64,000 nucleotides of DNA from Candidatus Burkholderia humilis. GTDB taxonomy: Bacteria; Pseudomonadota; Gammaproteobacteria; Burkholderiales; Burkholderiaceae. Of the stretch, positions 1-9,968 are shown piece by piece. Position 1 is the stretch's first letter. Every line of letters begins with the position of its first letter. Location of the stretch: contig LFMX01000018.1 of NCBI GenBank assembly GCA_001184405.1, forward strand, positions 1-64,000, given 5' to 3'. The notes below the pieces were generated by a model, which saw only the letters and a list, made by a program, of their open reading frames with translations, ran no database searches and had not been told where the DNA came from. Position numbers and translations under genes: made by a program.

Positions 1-2720
1 CGCAGCAGATGCGCGGTGAGTTGCGCGAGCACGATCGATCCCATCGTGATGATGCCGGCGGTCAGCACCACGCGCGAACGCAGATAAAAGAAGCTGAACT
101 GCACGAAGAGCGCGAGACACACGCCGCTGAAATGCTGCGTGTAGTTGTACGGCGCGGGCGTGATCGCGACCAGCGCGATGATCATGCACAGCAGCCCGTA
201 AATGTCACACAGGATGACGCGCTACGACATCGCATGGGTACGAAACGATGGCCGGAACACGAGAATCGCGCTGACGATCAAGAGCAAAAAGCCCGCGATA
301 CGCGCACGAGATTGCCGAGCAGTTGCGTCGGTCCGTTCAATGACGCGGACACCGGCGTGCGCAGCAGTTCATCGATGGATGAGATTTGATATTGCGGCGT
401 CTGCACCGCGAGGTTGTATTCGACGCCATTGCGCGGATTGAACCAGAAGCCCGGCGCGGTTTGCGAGCTGCCCGACAACGATACCAGCACGTTTTGCGCG
501 ACATTGTTCGCGTTGAGATTGAGTTGCTGCAAACGCGTGCGATCCATTTGCAGGTTGATTGCGGGCTCGTCGAGCTTCTGCTGAATGTGAGTATCGACAT
601 TGCTGGGAATCATGCGGATCTTTTTCATCAGCGCGCTCGCGACCTGAAAGTTCACTTGCTGGTTTTGTCCTTGAATCTGCACGTCGATAGCGGTGGGCAA
701 GCCGAAGTTCAAAATCTGCGTGACGATATCGGCAGGCTGAAAAAAGAATTTGGTGCCGGGAAAAAGGCGCGGCAACAGCGAGCGCAATTCATCGATATAG
801 GTTTGTGTCGGCTTGTGGTCTGCCTTGAGCACAACCTGAATCTCACCGTCGAGCGTGCCTGCATTGCTATACGACAGGTTGATGCCGCTATAGGGCAGGC
901 CAAGGTTATCGAGTATGGTCGCCAGCTGATCGTGCGGCATGACGCGCCGCACGATCTTTTCCACTTCATCCGCAAGCCGCGCGGTTTCTTCGATACGCGT
1001 GCCCGTCGGCGCACGCATATGCATGCGGATATCGCCTGCATCCACAGCAGGAAAGAAGTCTTCGCCGAGCACGAATACGAGTCCCGACGAGATCATGCAG
1101 AAGCCGAGAAAGAGCGTGGCGAACAGACGCCGCCGCACCAGCAACGTGCTGAGAATCACATTATACGCGCCGCGCATGCGCTCGAAACCGCGATCGAAAC
1201 GCTTGTGCAAGCGCATGAAGAGATTCGGCTTTACTTTCGCATTGGGCGTGTGGGCGTGTCCCATCAACAGCATGGCGAGCGTCGGCACGAGCGTGCGCGA
1301 GAGGACGTAGGACGCGAGCATCGCGAAGACGACGGCTTCGGCGAGCGGCACGAAAAGAAAGCGCGCAACGCCGGTGAGAAAGAACATCGGCACGAACACG
1401 ATGCAGATGCACAGCGTGGACACGAGCGCCGGCACGGCGATTTCGCCCGCGCCGTCGAGAATGGCATCGTGCAGATTCGTGCCTAAATGAAGGTGCCGTT
1501 CGATATTTTCGATGGTCACAGTGGCATCGTCCACGAGAATGCCGACCGCGAGCGCAAGACCGCCCAGCGTCATGATGTTGATGGTCTGCCCGAGCGCATG
1601 CAGCGCAATCAGCGACGAGAGGATTGACAACGGAATCGAGATCGCGATGATGCACGTGCTGCGCCAGTTGCCGAGAAAGAGCAGGATCATCGCGGCGGTC
1701 AGCGCAGCCGCGATCAGCGCTTCACGCACCACGCCCTGCACAGCGGCAGTCACGAAGATCGATTGATCGAAGAACGCATTGATCTTGATGTCCTGCGAAA
1801 GTTGCGCGCGCGCCTGCGGCAACAGACCCTTCAATGAATTGACGATGGAAAGCGTCGAGGCATCGCCGTTCTTCAACACGAAGATGAGCACGCCGCGCTG
1901 ACCGTCCTGTCGCACGATATTCGTCTGCGGCGAAAAGCAGTCGCGCACATGCGCCACTTCGCGCAGATACGTCGTCGCGCCATTGACCGTGCGCACCGGA
2001 ATATCGTTCAGGCCTGCCACAGTCGTGGGCGAACCGTTCATGTTGACCGTGTATTCCTTCGGGCCGATCTTCGCGGTGCCGGTCGGCAGGATGAGGTTTT
2101 GCGCGTTGACGGCCCGGTGGGCGTGAGGCCCTTGGCAAGCAGCGCGCGGGTATCGAGATCGACGGAAATCAGCCTTGTTTTACCGCCGTACGGGTAGGGC
2201 ACGGCAGCGCCCAGAATGGTCACGAGTTGCGAGCGCAGGAAGTTGAGCGCCGTATCGTTGAGCGCCTGTTCGGATTCACGCGTGCTCGACAAGCCGAGCT
2301 GAATCACCGGAATGCTCGACGCCGAATAGCTGATGACGAGCGGCGGCGTGGCGCCCGGCGGCATCTGCTTGACTTACGCCTGTTTGACGACCACGGTCTG
2401 CGCAATGGCGGTCTGAATGTTTGCGGTTGGCTGCAAAAAGAGCTTGATGATCGAGATGCCCTGCAAGGACTGCGACTCGTATGCTCGATGTTGTTGACCG
2501 TCGTCGTCAGGCTGCGCTCATTGACCGACGTGATGCGATTGGCCATGTCCTCGGCCGACAGGCCCGTGTAATTCCAGATGATGCTGACGACCGGGATATT
2601 GATCTCGGGCAATACGTCCACGGGCGTCGTCAAGAGGACGAAGGGCGTCGCCAGCAGAATCATGATGGCCATCACGATAAACGTGTAGGGCCGCTTGAGC
2701 GTAACGTTGACGATCCACAT
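1..2720 (-). pseudogene. RND efflux permease (AcrB/HAE1-like), degraded and cut by window edge
   Basis: This is a remnant of an inner-membrane proton-driven RND drug efflux pump. The start at 2720 opens with MWIVNVTLKRPYTF and the usual first membrane helix. Homology then continues on the minus strand through at least three frames: about 2490-2720, about 2080-2480, and 278-2041. The last part keeps the central helices (for example LGGLALAVGILVDDATVTIENIERH, with the paired Asp of the proton relay) and much of the second porter domain. Similar sequence continues in yet another frame from 280 to the left edge. Lesions are a frameshift near 2487, an in-frame TAA near 2378, and frameshifts near 2090 and 285. 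No product of useful length can be made. No membrane fusion protein is visible upstream. The family assignment is secure, the exact subfamily is not. Confidence 0.9.
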
Positions 2721-2973
2721 TGAGTCGTTCGGACAATACGAGGGAAGGGAACGGTGGCGCTAAGGCGTCCGGCGCACGAGACGTCTCACGATGCGAGGCC
2801 GGAGGTCGCATCGTGCAGCAATGGTAGTGGCCGGGTGCCAACGAGAATATGGCGTGAATATGTCGTTCTCATCAGCTAAAGCCGATTGAAAGCGAAGTGC
2901 CTGATTTGATCGTGAAGCGGGAAATAATAAAGGCGCACACGGAGGATGCGCCTGGATAGCGTCAGCGTGTTTC

Positions 2974-3255
2974 TTACTGCGGTGTCTGGCCGAGCGGTGT
3001 CGTCGACATCGTGCGTCCGGATGTGGCCGATCCATCCGTCGCGCCACCGTATGCGTTTTGCGCGTTGATCTTCGCTTCCGCGGCCTGGATATCGTTGGGA
3101 TAGAACACGTCGCGTTCGGACGGGTTATAGCCTGCCTGTTCCATGCGTTGCAAATCCTGTTTCACTTGCGTGCACGTGAGGCCCTCGCTTTGTGCGAAAG
3201 CGGCGAGCGGCGCAGCGCTAAGCGCGATGATGACGACTCTTGTTGCAAGCTTCAT
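2974..3255 (-). CDS. DUF4148-type small secreted protein
   Basis: This intact 93-residue protein starts MKLATRVVIIALSAAPLAAFA, a clear Sec signal peptide ending near residue 22. The mature part carries a Cys-containing segment (LTCTQVKQDLQRMEQAGYNPSERDVFYPNDIQAAEAKINAQ) typical of the DUF4148 family, which is abundant in Burkholderia and has no known function. It is probably periplasmic. It is a single gene between a broken RND pump gene and the divergent broken Nramp gene. No lesions are visible. Family membership is from recall of the motif; the function is unknown. Confidence 0.8.
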   Translation of the reverse strand: MKLATRVVIIALSAAPLAAFAQSEGLTCTQVKQDLQRMEQAGYNPSERDVFYPNDIQAAEAKINAQNAYGGATDGSATSGRTMSTTPLGQTPQ

Positions 3256-3406
3256 GGCGAACTAGGCGGGGCGCAGCATGGGTATTCGTGTCCCTGCCAT
3301 GCCGTTCATTCTATTTGTCGTACGTGACCTCATGCTGGCGATCAGATGACGCAATGGTCAGAGAACGCGTCTGCATCGACGAAAGCATGCTGATAGACTC
3401 GCCCCT

Positions 3407-4755
3407 TTGTCAGGCGATGGTGAACAATCGCCCGACACTCGTCACATTGCGATCGGACTCACTCAATTGCCGTTCAAACTCCCGACCACTGCCACCGCGC
3501 CGTTTTGTCCCTCTGAAGTCAAAGGCTCGGTCGCCGTTGCGCCGAGTGCGCCGCTCTGGAAAAAACTGCTTCAATTCGCGGAGCCGGGTCTGCTCATTTC
3601 GATCGGCTATATGGATCCGGGCAACTGGGCCACGGATATCGAAGCGGGTTCGCGTTACGGCTACACGCTGCTGTTCGTCGTCGTGCTGTCGAGCCTCGCG
3701 GTGATGGTCCTGCAATGTCTGTCGATGCGACTCGGCATCGTCACAGGAAAGGATCTCGCGCAACTTTCACGCGAGCGTTATGCGAAGCCCGTCGCGAATG
3801 CGCAATGGGCGCCTGCGGAGTTGTCGATCATCGCGTGCGATCTCGCCGAAGTGCTCGGCGGCGCGCTCGCGTTTCATCTGCTGTTCAAGGTATCGCTGAT
3901 GTGGGGCGTCATTCTCACCGCATTCGATACGCTCATCGTGCTCGGTCTGAAGGGCAAGAACTTCCGCGATCTCGAAGCGATCATGCTCGGCCTGATCGCG
4001 ACCATCGGCGTGGGCTATGTCGTCGAACTCTTGCTCGTGAAACCGCATTGGCCGGCGGTGGCGGCGGGCCTCGTGCCATCGATCGATGCGCTGTCGAAGC
4101 GCGAGCCGCTTTATCTCGCGATCGGCATTCTCGGCGCGACCGTCATGCCGCATAACCTCTATCTGCATTCGTCGATCGTGCAGACGCGCGTCGTCAATCG
4201 CGATCGAAAGAGCCTCGCTTCCGCTATCACGCTTTCGCGCCTCGATACCATCGTGTCGCTTATTCTCGCGCTCCTGATCAATGCGGCGATTCTGATTCTC
4301 GCGGCATCGGCGTTCCATGAAACAGGGCATACGCAAGTCACGGAAATCGAAGATGCCTACAAGCTGCTCGCGCCGATCGTCGGCAGCGGGTTTGCTACGA
4401 TTCTTTTCGCGGTCACGCTGTTCGCATCGGGACAAAGCTCGACCTTCACCGGCACGATCGCCGGGCGGGTCATCGTGGAAGGCTTCTTGCGCTTGCGCTC
4501 GTGCCTGCGCTGATCGGCGTGTATGTGATGGGCAATGGCGCGGTCAGCAAACTGCTCGTGGCGAGTCAGGTCGTGTTGAGCCTGCAGTTGCCGTTTGCGT
4601 TGTATCCGCTGATTCGCATGACGAGCGATCGTGCGCTGATGGGTCCGTTCGCCAATGCAACGCCTATGAAGCTGATTGCATGCCTGCTGTTCGTGCTGAT
4701 CAGCACGGCCAACGTGTTGCTCGTCGTGCAGACGGTTGCGGAGTGGATCGCTTAA
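3407..4755 (+). pseudogene. mntH: Nramp-family divalent metal (Mn/Fe) transporter, broken
   Basis: This is a proton-coupled Mn2+/Fe2+ importer of the Nramp family. The first 360 residues are open and keep the two signature metal-binding motifs, DPGN (in SIGYMDPGNWATDIEAGS) and MPHN (in ATVMPHNLYLHSS). Near 4490 the frame breaks: the residues after EGFLRL, where the conserved PCWQRR-type loop is expected, are missing, and the last 84 codons resume in another frame (PALIGVYVMGNGAVSKLL to the stop at 4755). The lesion looks like a deletion of a few tens of bases. The first possible start is a TTG at 3407; the true start is uncertain. The last two or three helices are lost from the main product, so activity is unlikely. 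A strong hairpin follows directly. Confidence 0.88.
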
Positions 4756-4759
4756 AAAA

Positions 4760-4789
4760 GACAACGCCATGCATGTGCATGGCGTTGTC
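4760..4789. terminator. bidirectional intrinsic terminator
   Basis: A perfect 14-bp stem with a two-base loop is flanked by A-runs on the left and on the right. It therefore has a U-tract in both directions and can serve the Nramp gene and the convergent motB. Confidence 0.85.
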
Positions 4790-4796
4790 GAAAAAA

Positions 4797-5787
4797 TTAC
4801 TTCACTACAGCAACTGGCGTATTCGATTTCGCCGCCACCGCAGCGGGAATCGCGGTCTCAGGCGGCAAGGCCTGATCCACCGTCGTGCGTCCTCCATCCT
4901 TGAAGAACGCTTCTTCCGATGCCTTGTTCAGCACGAGAATGCTGATACGACGATTGGTCGGTTCATCGACGACATCTTTGTTCAGCGGCAATGCATCGGC
5001 GAGACCGCGCACTTGCAGCACCTTGCCTTCCTTCATGCCGCCCGCGACCAGCGCACGGCGCGCCGCGTTTGCACGTTCGCTCGACAGTTCCCAGTTCGAG
5101 AAGCCCGTCTGACCGCCGGAGTAGGGCACGGCATCCGTGTGACCCGCGATCGACACGCGATCGACACGCGATTGTCCACGTCGTTCAACGTCGAACCGAT
5201 GTTGGTCAGGATGGTCGTCGCGTAGCTTTCCATCTTGAAGCTGCCCTAGCCGAACATCGGCCGGTTCTTCGAATCGACGATCTCGATGCGCAAGCCTTCG
5301 CTCGTGATCGCAATGCGGATCTGATCCTTGAAGCCTTCAACTGCGGCGTTGCATCGATGATGGTGCTGAGCTTCGCCTTCAACTGCTGAAGACGCTGAAG
5401 GTCTTCCTGCTGCAAGCTGGCGCGCGTGACTTTCGTGGGCGTCGGCTGCTGTTGCGTCTTGTTCGCTTCGCCCGGACGCGCGCTCGCGAGACTTGCACCG
5501 CCGCCGTTCACCACGCTCGTGTGATGAGCCGCGCCGCCCTGATCGCCGAACAATGCAGACAGCGGCGTGTTGAAGTATTCCTCGATGCCTTCCTTGTCGT
5601 ACTTCGATGTGGAACCGAGCAGCCACATCAGCAGGAAGAACGCCATCATCGCGGTGACGAAGTCGGCGTAAGCGATCTTCCATGCACCGCCGTGATGGCC
5701 GTGTCCGTGCGCCTTCTTCTTGCGCCGCACGATAATGGTGGGCGCGAGCACGGATTGCATCGGATCGCGTGATGGTTTTTCAGCCAT
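4797..5787 (-). pseudogene. motB: flagellar stator protein MotB, broken
   Basis: MotB anchors the flagellar stator to peptidoglycan. The N-terminus from 5787 has the cytoplasmic tail and the single membrane helix with the proton-carrying Asp (AYADFVTAMMAFFLLMWLLGS). The OmpA-like domain is readable at the other end (SIAGHTDAVPYSGG, then NRRISILV). Between them are a frameshift near 5335, an in-frame TAG at about 5249 (after RPMFG) and an 11-bp tandem duplication at 5146-5167 that shifts the frame. The gene is downstream of motA with a 26-bp gap. The stator cannot be anchored by this product. Confidence 0.92.
5146..5167. repeat. 11-bp perfect tandem duplication inside motB
   Basis: The unit gcgatcgacac occurs twice in a row. 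Removing one copy restores the MotB frame from DVDNRVSIA into GHTDAVPYSGG, so the duplication itself is one of the inactivating lesions. Confidence 0.9.
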
Positions 5788-5813
5788 GGTTATTTAGTCT
5801 CGGTTAACGGCGA

Positions 5814-6671
5814 TCACGCGCTCTTGGGCATCTTCGTGGCGCGCGCGGCTTCGTCGAGTTCCTTGAAGGTCGGACGATCGGCGGTGAAGAGCACCTTGCG
5901 GCCGAATTCGACGGCGACTGTCGGTACATAACCGTTCATCGATGCCAGCAACACGGCCTTCACGCACTGGAACGGCTTGGCTTCGGACGCGCCCTTGGCA
6001 TTGAGCAAGTCAGCGCGCGGGCCGACGAAACCATACGCCAGCAGAATGCCGAGGAACGTGCCGACCAGCGCCGCCGCGATCATCTCGCCGAGCACGGCGG
6101 GCGGCGCGCCCACCGAACCCATCGTGTGCACCACACCCATCACCGCGGACACGATACCGAATGCCGGCAGACCATCCGCCATCTTCTGAATGGCGTTCGC
6201 GGCGATCGAGCTTTCGGTGTGGTACGTTTCGAGCTCTTCGTCCATCAGGTCCTGCATCTCCATCGCATTCACATTGCCAGCGGACATCATGCGCAGATAG
6301 TCGACGATGAACTCGAGCAGATGATGATCGGCCATCACATGTTCGTACTTCTGGAACGTCGGGCTGGACTCGGGCGCATCGACATCGGCTTCGAGCGCCA
6401 TCATGCCTTCCTTGCGCAGTTCATAGAGCAATGCGATCAGCGCCAGATACTTCTCTTTCGTGTAGTCGCCGCCCTTGAAAATCTTCGGGAACGTTTGCAT
6501 CGTCTTCTTGAGCGTCGAGGTCGGATTCGACACGACGAACGCGCCGATGGCCGCGCCGAAAATACACAGCAACTCGAACGGCTGCAAAAGCGCCACCACG
6601 TGACCGCCCACGGCGACGAAGCTTCCGACCACACAGCCGACGATCACCGTCCAACCAATAAGAACAAACAT
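5814..6671 (-). CDS. motA: flagellar motor stator protein MotA
   Basis: MotA forms the proton channel of the flagellar motor together with MotB. The 285-residue frame is intact. The start is set at 6671 (MFVLIGWTVIVGCVVGSF), preceded by GGAGA, rather than the longer open frame upstream. It has four membrane segments: two near the N-terminus and two around residues 170-225, with the conserved Pro-rich motif DGLPAFGIVSAVMGVVHTMGS and the ILLAYGFVGP helix. The large cytoplasmic loop between helices 2 and 3 is present. Its partner motB is broken, so this gene probably no longer works. The flhDC genes often found upstream of motA in this group are not present here. Confidence 0.93.
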   Translation of the reverse strand: MFVLIGWTVIVGCVVGSFVAVGGHVVALLQPFELLCIFGAAIGAFVVSNPTSTLKKTMQTFPKIFKGGDYTKEKYLALIALLYELRKEGMMALEADVDAPESSPTFQKYEHVMADHHLLEFIVDYLRMMSAGNVNAMEMQDLMDEELETYHTESSIAANAIQKMADGLPAFGIVSAVMGVVHTMGSVGAPPAVLGEMIAAALVGTFLGILLAYGFVGPRADLLNAKGASEAKPFQCVKAVLLASMNGYVPTVAVEFGRKVLFTADRPTFKELDEAARATKMPKSA

Positions 6672-6935
6672 GATTTCTCCGCTAGAGTCCGCGTCGCGAG
6701 CCGTGCGTGCTCGATTTCTTGCGAACGCTTGTTCGCAGATGGGTGCTTCCAAGCGCGCACGGCTCGCGAAGCATTGTTACCTTGATGTTGGGCTTTAACG
6801 GCTTGGAGGCCGCCGACATTTAGGGTATGGGGCAAGAATTTCTTAGCAAATGTTTGCGGAGTAGAATTTACGTCCTGAGCGCGATAACGTGAGAGGTAAT
6901 GGATCAGCGGCTTTGACGCGGCTAAGATCGTCGCC

Positions 6936-7758
6936 ATGAACTCGACACTTATTCACGCGACGATGCGCGCAACTGTGGGCACTTTATTGCGCGACTGGCG
7001 GCAGAAGCGGCGTATGAGCCAGCTCGATCTCGCGGGCGTGGTGGAGTATCGACGCGGCATTTGAGCTTTGTCGAATCCGGGCGCTCGCTGCCGAGCCGCG
7101 ATATGTTGATGCGCCTCGCCGAGCAACTGGAGGTGCCTTTGCGCGAGCGCAATACCTTGCTGATCGCGGCGGGCTATGCGCTGCTTTATCGCGAACGCGC
7201 GTTGGCCGATCCGCAACTCGCGGCGGCGCGGCGCGCGGTCGAACTCGTGCTGAAAGGGCACGAGCCGTATCCGGCGCTGGCCATCGACCGGCACTGGACG
7301 ATGATCGCCGCCAACGATGCGCTGACGCCGCTCGTCGCATCCGCCGATGCCACGCTACTCGCGCCGCTGGTGAACGTGGTGCGGCTCTCCATGCATCCGC
7401 GCGTGCTGGCGAACATGATCGGCAACTGGCACGAATGGCGCGCGCATTTGTTCGCGCGCGTGCGTCGTCAGATCGAAGTGTCCGGCGATGCCACGCTCGT
7501 CGCGTTGCTGGCGGAACTGGAGGCGTATCCCGCGCCTGCGCATGCGGGCGAGACATCGCGCACGATGGCGATCCCGATCCGGTCGTCGTGCCCTTGATCC
7601 TGCGCACGCCGCACGGCGAACTGTCGTTCTTCAGCACGACCACGGTGTTCGGCACGCCGGTGGACATCACGCTATCGGAGTTGGCGATCGAAGCGCTTTT
7701 CCCCGCCGACGATGCCACCGCCGACGCGCTGCGCGCCTTATCGCAATCACGGCGTTAA
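6936..7758 (+). pseudogene. XRE-family regulator with MmyB-like domain, broken
   Basis: This is a cytoplasmic DNA-binding regulator. An N-terminal helix-turn-helix (TLLRDWRQKRRMSQLDLAG, then HLSFVESGRSLPSRDMLMRLAEQLEVPLRERNTLLIAAGYA) is followed by the PYPALAIDRHWTMIAANDA segment of MmyB-like ligand-binding domains. The frame shifts near 7055, inside the HTH, and again near 7575, before VVVPLILRTPHGELSFFSTTTVFGTP. Both shifts break the product. The start at 6936 is the first ATG in frame with the HTH. It is divergent from motA. Its target is unknown. Confidence 0.85.
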
Positions 7759-7886
7759 AGCAGGTTGCGTTGCGGACAGCATGCTTACAGAATTGAACCT
7801 GCCGTAGGCGGGCGAATCGATGAATAAGCGAGCGTGCGAAAGCGTGTTCCCGACACCTTTTGTCCAACCAAACGCGGAAGACAGCG

Positions 7887-8159
7887 ATGATTCAAACATT
7901 CGAACAAGTGATCGGCGGGCAAAGGATGCAGTTTTGCGCGAGCCTCGCCGAAGGCGGCGGTCCGCAGCGCGTCATCATCAGCCGGGCGGACTCGGCGGAA
8001 TCACTCGTGATCGTGGAGGCGGGCGGCATCATCGGCACGATCCGGGTGGAAGTGGAAGCACCCGATTCCTTTGTCGCCGATGCAGTGCGCAAAGCGCAGC
8101 AGGAAGCGCTGATCGAACGCGCGCTCGAAACGGGCACGGTGCAGACGACGAGTCTCTAA
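7887..8159 (+). CDS. small conserved-looking hypothetical protein (90 aa)
   Basis: This intact frame starts MIQTFEQVIGGQRMQFC and has a GGAAG ribosome site eight bases upstream of the ATG at 7887. It has no signal peptide, no membrane segment and no motif that I recognise. The middle (RVIISRADSAESLVIVEAGGIIGTIRVEV) alternates in a beta-strand-like way and the C-terminal third is probably helical. It is followed by a strong terminator, so it is a single-gene transcript. It survives in a region where nearly all its neighbours are broken, which suggests it is under selection or just young. The function is unknown. Confidence 0.65.
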   Translation: MIQTFEQVIGGQRMQFCASLAEGGGPQRVIISRADSAESLVIVEAGGIIGTIRVEVEAPDSFVADAVRKAQQEALIERALETGTVQTTSL

Positions 8160-8180
8160 CTAACAAGCGCCACAGTAAAA

Positions 8181-8220
8181 ATGCCCGCGCGGTTGCATCA
8201 ACCGCGCGGGCATTCTATTT
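8181..8220 (+). terminator. intrinsic terminator
   Basis: A 15-bp perfect GC-rich stem (8181-8195 with 8199-8213) with a three-base loop is followed by TCTATTTT. It lies 22 bases after the small gene that ends at 8159. Confidence 0.85.
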
Positions 8221-8231
8221 TCGCGCGCCGC

Positions 8232-8399
8232 TTACAGGCGCGGCTCGCCGTTTTTCGGATCGGCAGGGACGATGGGCGCCGCGGAATCCGGACCGTCGGG
8301 CATGTACGGATCTTCGGGATTCGGCGGCACGTCGGGATCGAGCAGTTTGTCGGGATCGGGTTCGATCGGTTCTTCGGGCAAACGAGGCCGGGTCGACAT
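8232..8399 (-). CDS. 55-residue proline/aspartate-rich protein
   Basis: The frame begins MSTRPRLPEEPIEPDPDKLL at 8399, with GGAGA 10-14 bases upstream. It is strongly acidic and proline-rich (DPDVPPNPEDPYMPDGPD) with no hydrophobic stretch, so the protein is expected to be disordered and cytoplasmic. An open frame continues upstream of 8399, but the ribosome site supports the short version. Proteins of this kind occur in related genomes without a function. It could also be a fortuitous frame, but the composition and ribosome site favour a gene. Confidence 0.5.
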   Translation of the reverse strand: MSTRPRLPEEPIEPDPDKLLDPDVPPNPEDPYMPDGPDSAAPIVPADPKNGEPRL

Positions 8400-8469
8400 G
8401 ATGGTCCGGTCTCCAGAGAAGAAATTCACTTTCGCCGATGCAACGGGCGTTCCTGACATCGTAGGCGGC

Positions 8470-9910
8470 TTATTCGGCCTGCGCATTGGACACGCCGCTG
8501 CCGCGCACATTGCGCACGAGACTTCCCGTGAACGCCGCGCACAGCAGGAGCGCGACCGAAATGCCCGCCGACCAGCGCACGGCATCGACGATTTGCGCGG
8601 TTCCTGCCGCGCCGTCCGCGCCCGCGCCCGCGCCGTACGCCGCGACGCCGATCGCGCCCGCCGCCTGCCGCGCCGTATTCAGCACCGCCGATGCCGTGCC
8701 CGCGCGCTGCTGGCCGACGGTGCCGAGCAAGGCGATCGTCATCGCCGGGACCGCGACGCCCATGCTGGACGGAATTAGCAGGAACGGCAGCAGCAGCGCG
8801 ACCGTGGGGGTCGACGGGCCGACAAACATCAGCGCCACGAAGCCGATGGCATCGAGCAAAGCGCCGGCGATCATCGGGCCGCGTGAGCCAAAGCGCGCGT
8901 CGATCGGCCCGGCCCGCTCGCCAGATTCGAGAGCAGAAAGCCGCCGGTCAGCGGCAAAAACGCGAGGCCGGTCTGCAGTGGCGTGTGGCCGAGCACGCGC
9001 TGCAAATACAGGCTCAGCACGAACACCATGCCGTAATACGTCAGATTCACGCCAATACCGAACACCACCGCCGCGCTGAACGTGCGCTCGGAAAAGAGCA
9101 AGAGCAAGAGCGGGAGCATCGGCGCGTGCGTGCGCCGCTCCGTCGCGATGAAACCACAAGCCGCGGCGACCGCCAGCGCGAGTCCGCCCAGCACGAGCGG
9201 ATGCGTCACGCCAAGCGGACGCATCTCGATCACCGCACCGACGAACGCCGTCAGCGCGACGATCGTGAGCGCCTGACCCGGCAGATCGACGCCGCCCGCG
9301 TGCGCGGGTTGATCGCGCGGAAGAGGCGGGCGCGCATTGTCGACCCACGCGAGCGTCGCCAAGACGCCCGCCGCGCAAATCGGCAGATTGACCCAGAAGA
9401 TACTGCGCCAGCCGAATCGGTCCCGCCGCGATCGATACCGTGCCCGCCGCCGTCCACAGGACCGACCGCTTTCGCGCGCACGCGGCAGTCGTTGCCGCAC
9501 GCGGCGTTCAGCAGCGCGAGGGAGTTGGGCAGCATCGCGGCCGCGCCGACGCCCTGAATCGCGCGGGCGATCACGAGCTGCGCGGCATCGTGTGAAAACG
9601 CGCCGCTGAGCGATGCCAGTGCGAATAGCCACAATCCGCCGACAAAGAGCCGCCGCGCGCCGAAGCGGTCGCCGAGCGAGCCGGCGGAGAGCATCAGCGC
9701 GGAGAAGGCGAGCGCGTAACTATCGACGGTCCATTGAAGGCTCGCGCCGCTCGCATGCAGGTCGTACCCGATGCTCGCCAGCGCGACATTGACGATGGAC
9801 ACGTCCAGCTGCGAGACCACGAAGCCGATGCTGGACGCGGTGACGGTGAGCATCTGCCGGCGTGTCAGCCGCGATGCCGAAGGGGAAAGGTTCGAGTTCA
9901 TGCTGTTCAT
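8470..9910 (-). pseudogene. MFS drug efflux transporter (DHA2, 14-helix), broken
   Basis: This was a proton-coupled multidrug exporter of the EmrB/QacA type. The N-terminus at 9910 reads MNSMNSNLSPSASRLTRRQM and runs through the first helices, with SIVNVALASIGYDL, the LSAGSLGDRFGARRLFVGG loop (motif A) and the RAIQGVGAAAMLPNSLALL helix. The frame is lost near 9500. It resumes with RFGWRSIFWVNLPICAAGVL and is lost again near 8930. The rest (GPMIAGALLDAIGFVALMFVG to SNAQAE) is in a third frame ending at 8470. Some sequence around 9420-9500 may also be deleted. No functional product is expected. Confidence 0.9.
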
Positions 9911-9968
9911 CGTAGGCGCGTTATGCGTTCGATGTTTCGGCCTGGCGTGAAATGTCCCTTCCCTGAAA

